A DNA stretch of 41,606 nt, from NCBI GenBank assembly GCA_900757025.1, contig CAAEMG010000174.1:1-41606 (forward strand), given 5' to 3'. Positions 38,993-41,606 of this stretch are shown piece by piece (position 1 is the stretch's first letter; the number at the start of each line of letters is the position of its first letter). Made by a program: the position numbers and the translations under genes. This stretch comes from Clostridia bacterium. GTDB taxonomy: Bacteria > Bacillota > Clostridia > Lachnospirales > Anaerotignaceae. The notes below the pieces were generated by a model. The model was not told the DNA's origin. It saw only the letters and a list, made by a program, of their open reading frames with translations, and did no database searches.

Positions 38993-40255
38993 ATGGAAAA
39001 ATATTTGGTTTTAAACAAAAATAAAGCTGTGGAATTTTTGTGCCGAAAAAACGAAAATATTATTTTAAACGAAAAAATTATTTCTTCATGTGCAAAAAGA
39101 ATAATATCTGTTTCGGCTCCATGGGAAAACACTGTGTTTTTGTTTTATGAAGATACCGACAGCTATGGCAGAATTATGTCTGTTTCGGAAAGCAAAAACA
39201 GCGGAGAACGAAAAATATTAAAAATTTCGGATTTTTTGCAGACAGATATTTTGGCAGAAGAAAAGAGCATGAATATTTTTGCGGCTGAAAAAAATAACGG
39301 AAAAATTGTTTTAAAATTAAGCACAGTATATAGGCAGGAAACAAAACACAGCATATTATGCGAAAATTTAATTTGTTTGGGAGAAAAATGGTTTAGTGTT
39401 GTCGGTTCAAAAGAAACTCAAATATGCGTTTTTGCCGATGAAAAATGTCTTGATGTGTATATACTTGGTGAAAACAGGCATATTTTTGTGGATGAAAAGC
39501 ATATAAAAAACTATTCTGTGTGCATAAAAAATGACAAAATATATTTGCTCTGCCTTTTAGAAAAAGGAACAGTGCTTTATATTTTGGAAAAAAACGGTCG
39601 GCAACACAAAATAGATATATTTAAAGGAGGAAAAGCAGAGCGAGTTTTTATTTTTTTCTGTGGGAAAACGGTTTTTTTATGTTCAAAAGAGGAAAATATA
39701 ATTTATTTCAGATATTCGCAGGAAAATGATTTTAAATTTTCTCCTATGGGAAAATTTTATATTAAAAACAGTGAAAAAATAAATTTTATTTCTTATGAAA
39801 CTGTTTTCGGCGGAGAAATTGAGGCTTTGGAAGGCAGTGCGGAATTTATAATGAATTTATTTAAAAAGCCTTTTGAAAAGCCGATATCTTCACAGGAAAA
39901 GAAAAAAGATGAAAATATTTTTAATTTAACTCTTTCAAAAGAACTGGAAAAAGCCGTTTCCGAAAACAGTCTTTTAAATTTGAGATTTAAACAGATACAG
40001 GACAGATTTGCAACTCAGGCTGAAGAATTAAAAAAACAGGCTGAATATGCCGAAAAACTTCTTTCGGAAGAAAAAAACAAAAGCCATATGCTTGAAATTG
40101 AAAATTCTTCTTTAAAAGAAGAAAACGCACGCCTTAAAGGAGAAATAAACATTCTTAAAAAGGCACAGAAAATTCTGGAAGATGAAATTTATAATCTGAA
40201 CACAAAGGCAGAAGAATATATAGAACTTCCGCCGGAAAACATAACTGAAATATAG
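38993..40255 (+). CDS. Unrecognised protein: beta-rich N-terminal part plus C-terminal coiled coil
   Basis: I do not recognise a family for this 420-residue protein. There is no signal peptide or membrane segment. Residues about 1-300 are short beta-strand-like stretches separated by polar turns, often with the pattern of propeller blades (NTVFLFYEDTD, KIYLLCLLEKGTVLYIL, KTVFLCSKEENIIYF). Residues about 307-412 form a long heptad-rich coiled coil (ENSLLNLRFKQIQDRF to KKAQKILEDEIYNL). GGGAG lies upstream of the ATG. Lys and Glu are very frequent and the region has lower GC than its neighbours. A propeller-plus-coil protein suggests a scaffold or structural role, which is only an inference. Confidence 0.6.
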   Translation: MEKYLVLNKNKAVEFLCRKNENIILNEKIISSCAKRIISVSAPWENTVFLFYEDTDSYGRIMSVSESKNSGERKILKISDFLQTDILAEEKSMNIFAAEKNNGKIVLKLSTVYRQETKHSILCENLICLGEKWFSVVGSKETQICVFADEKCLDVYILGENRHIFVDEKHIKNYSVCIKNDKIYLLCLLEKGTVLYILEKNGRQHKIDIFKGGKAERVFIFFCGKTVFLCSKEENIIYFRYSQENDFKFSPMGKFYIKNSEKINFISYETVFGGEIEALEGSAEFIMNLFKKPFEKPISSQEKKKDENIFNLTLSKELEKAVSENSLLNLRFKQIQDRFATQAEELKKQAEYAEKLLSEEKNKSHMLEIENSSLKEENARLKGEINILKKAQKILEDEIYNLNTKAEEYIELPPENITEI

Positions 40256-40287
40256 CTTAAAACAGAGGATAATTTATACATTAACTG

Positions 40288-40316
40288 TTGATAAAGCCTT
40301 TAAAAACTGATACACT
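40288..40316 (+). promoter_or_regulatory. Promoter of proC
   Basis: TTGATA (40288-40293), 17 bases, TACACT (40311-40316), about 40 bases before the proC start. Confidence 0.55.
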
Positions 40317-40359
40317 TTCAGTGTAAAAGCAAGTGTTGTCTTCTGAAAGGAGAATGAAT

Positions 40360-41166
40360 ATGATATACGGATTTTTAGGTACGGGAAACATGGCGTCGGC
40401 TATAATACGAGGAATGGTAAAAGGCGGTTACAAAGGATCTTCCATAAATGTTTACAATATTACAAGGGCAAAGGCTGAAAAACTTGCCGAAGAATGTGGT
40501 GTAAAGGTTTGCAACAGCCAGAGCCAGCTTATAGAAGAATCTGATGTGCTTATTCTTTCTGTTAAGCCGCAGGTGCTTACGGGGCTTATGAAAAGCATAA
40601 AAGCAGACCTTACAGGCAGAAAGCATCTTATAATATCCATAGCCGTTGGCAAAACACTTGAGTTTTTGGAAAAAGGCTTGGGTGAAGATGAAGCTATAGT
40701 AAGGGTTATGCCAAACATAAATGCAAAGGTTCTTGCGTCAACAAGCGGTTTCTGTGTCAACAAAAACGTAACAGATGAACAGAAAGAAATAGTTAAAGAC
40801 CTGTTTTCGCAGATAGGTTCTGTTTCGGAAATTCCAGAAAGTATGTTCAGCATATTCGGCGTTGTTGCCGGTTCATCTCCGGCGTTTGTATATTTGTATA
40901 TCGACAGCCTTGCCAGAGCCGCACAAAGAGCAGGTATGCCAAAGGCTCAGGCACTTGAATTTGCCGCACAGACAGTTTACGGCAGTGCAAAAATGGTTAT
41001 GGAAAGCGGAACACATCCTTGGGAGCTTGTGGATATGGTTTGCTCTCCGGGCGGAACAACAATAGAAGGCGTTTATGCTCTTGAGGATAACGGCTTTGAG
41101 GCAACTGTATTTAAGGGTTTTGATGCTGTTTTGGCAAAAGATAAATTAATACAGGCAAAAAAATAA
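40360..41166 (+). CDS. proC: Pyrroline-5-carboxylate reductase
   Basis: The 268-residue enzyme reduces pyrroline-5-carboxylate to proline with NAD(P)H in the cytosol, the last step of proline synthesis. The Rossmann loop GFLGTGNMASAI is at the N-terminus, and the C-terminal signature runs from GSSPAFVYLYIDSL through CSPGGTTIEGVYALED. The length is standard. I chose the ATG at 40360 because AGGAG lies seven bases upstream; earlier in-frame starts at 40354 (too close) and 40333 (GTG, no site) are less likely. It is monocistronic with its own promoter and terminator. Confidence 0.95.
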   Translation: MIYGFLGTGNMASAIIRGMVKGGYKGSSINVYNITRAKAEKLAEECGVKVCNSQSQLIEESDVLILSVKPQVLTGLMKSIKADLTGRKHLIISIAVGKTLEFLEKGLGEDEAIVRVMPNINAKVLASTSGFCVNKNVTDEQKEIVKDLFSQIGSVSEIPESMFSIFGVVAGSSPAFVYLYIDSLARAAQRAGMPKAQALEFAAQTVYGSAKMVMESGTHPWELVDMVCSPGGTTIEGVYALEDNGFEATVFKGFDAVLAKDKLIQAKK

Positions 41167-41179
41167 TGAATTTGTTTTA

Positions 41180-41206
41180 CGGCGGATTAATTGTCCGCCG
41201 TTTTTT
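41180..41206 (+). terminator. Terminator of proC
   Basis: CGGCGGA-7-TCCGCCG is perfect and followed by T6. Confidence 0.92.
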
Positions 41207-41350
41207 ATTTTCCCAAAGGGTTAAAAAAAGACAAAAAATTCAAAAAATGTAAAAAAATTTAATAATTTTCTTATTAATGTGCCTTAATGTATTGTATATT
41301 ATAATTGGAAAGGTGAGTGTATATTGTTTCCGGAGTAAAAGAAGGGATAT

Positions 41351-41606
41351 TTGGAAAATGAAAAACAGCGGCAGAAATTCTATAATTTTGTAAATACAAA
41401 ATTTATTAATCTGTCGATTATGATAGTGGTATTTATTTTTTCCTGTGGTATTAATTTTATAAACAGCTGTATAAGAAAAAAGTATGATGATGTTGTTTTA
41501 TCACAGCAAAGTTTAATCGAATGTAAAAATATTTCTGGCTATTTAAAATATCAGCATATTTTTGCGGCTTTGGAAAATATTATAGTCATATTTATAGGGT
41601 TTGTTA
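41351..41606 (+). CDS. Start of a membrane protein, cut by the window end
   Basis: An open frame of 85 codons runs off the window. It seems to begin at a TTG with GAAGGG four bases upstream; an in-frame ATG at 41420 has no ribosome site and would cut into the first helix. The visible part has a basic start (ENEKQRQKFYNFVNTKFI), a membrane helix (about 24-38), a polar 35-residue loop (DDVVLSQQSLIECKNISGYLKYQ) and the beginning of a second helix (IIVIFIGFV). Two helices around a short extracytoplasmic loop recall sensor kinases or GGDEF proteins, but no such domain is visible, so the role is open. Confidence 0.5.
   Translation, partial: MENEKQRQKFYNFVNTKFINLSIMIVVFIFSCGINFINSCIRKKYDDVVLSQQSLIECKNISGYLKYQHIFAALENIIVIFIGFV

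Overview
The window comes from a low-GC, spore-forming anaerobe of the class Clostridia. The evidence is AT-rich spacers, strong Shine-Dalgarno sites, a T-box leader, a spoIID-spoIIQ pair, SLH and copper-amine-oxidase-like surface domains, and several ferredoxin-dependent oxidoreductases. The metabolic content is that of an amino-acid fermenter; an Anaerotignum/Lachnospirales-like organism is my guess, but the species cannot be read from the window. No rRNA, tRNA, CRISPR array, phage gene or intact insertion sequence was seen.

Layout. 1-5.1 kb: a class III aminotransferase, a secreted LysM/esterase and an AEC-type carrier. 5.1-6.5 kb: a near-perfect promoter and an intact T-box leader (specifier read as UGG, tryptophan) in front of an ECF transporter reduced by deletions to fused fragments. 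6.5-10.2 kb: iorA-iorB-paaK (indolepyruvate:ferredoxin oxidoreductase plus arylacetate-CoA ligase). 10.4-12.4 kb: an SLH-anchored protein. 12.4-13.9 kb: a decayed palindromic element, two XRE regulators and a dense regulatory region. 13.9-19.7 kb: a three-gene NADH-dehydrogenase-like operon whose third product fuses a NuoG-like protein to a complete GltD-type NADPH flavoprotein; it is a candidate electron-bifurcating transhydrogenase. 19.7-23 kb (minus strand): a CarD-like regulator, a small conserved-looking protein, a candidate noncoding RNA and spoIID-spoIIQ. 23-24.8 kb: a pseudouridine synthase and a secreted protein behind a cre-like box.

24.8-31.4 kb holds a branched-chain 2-oxoacid ferredoxin oxidoreductase operon, a YgjV-type membrane protein, two paralogous IclR regulators and a Glu/Leu/Phe/Val-type dehydrogenase. 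A TTCTA/TAGAA operator recurs at three promoters around the first IclR gene, which defines a local regulon. 31.7-36.1 kb: a deacetylase/imidase-like hydrolase, an iron-sulfur flavodoxin, an AGCS amino-acid/Na+ symporter and an M20 amidohydrolase, probably a catabolic module for a blocked or cyclic amino-acid derivative, with ATGGAACG repeats at its promoter. 36.1-41.6 kb: a GntR regulator divergent from a secreted esterase with nested palindromes at its promoter, a secreted repeat protein, an unrecognised coiled-coil protein, proC and the start of a membrane protein.

How it fits together: transaminase and dehydrogenase remove the amino group, VOR and IOR oxidise (or, run backwards, carboxylate) the 2-oxo or acyl-CoA products with ferredoxin, and the NuoEF/GltD-NuoG complex could rebalance ferredoxin, NADH and NADPH. 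The most unusual items are the T-box before a broken transporter next to ior-paaK, the GltD-NuoG fusion complex, the promoter-to-terminator noncoding unit at 20.6-20.9 kb, and the several operator families readable by eye.
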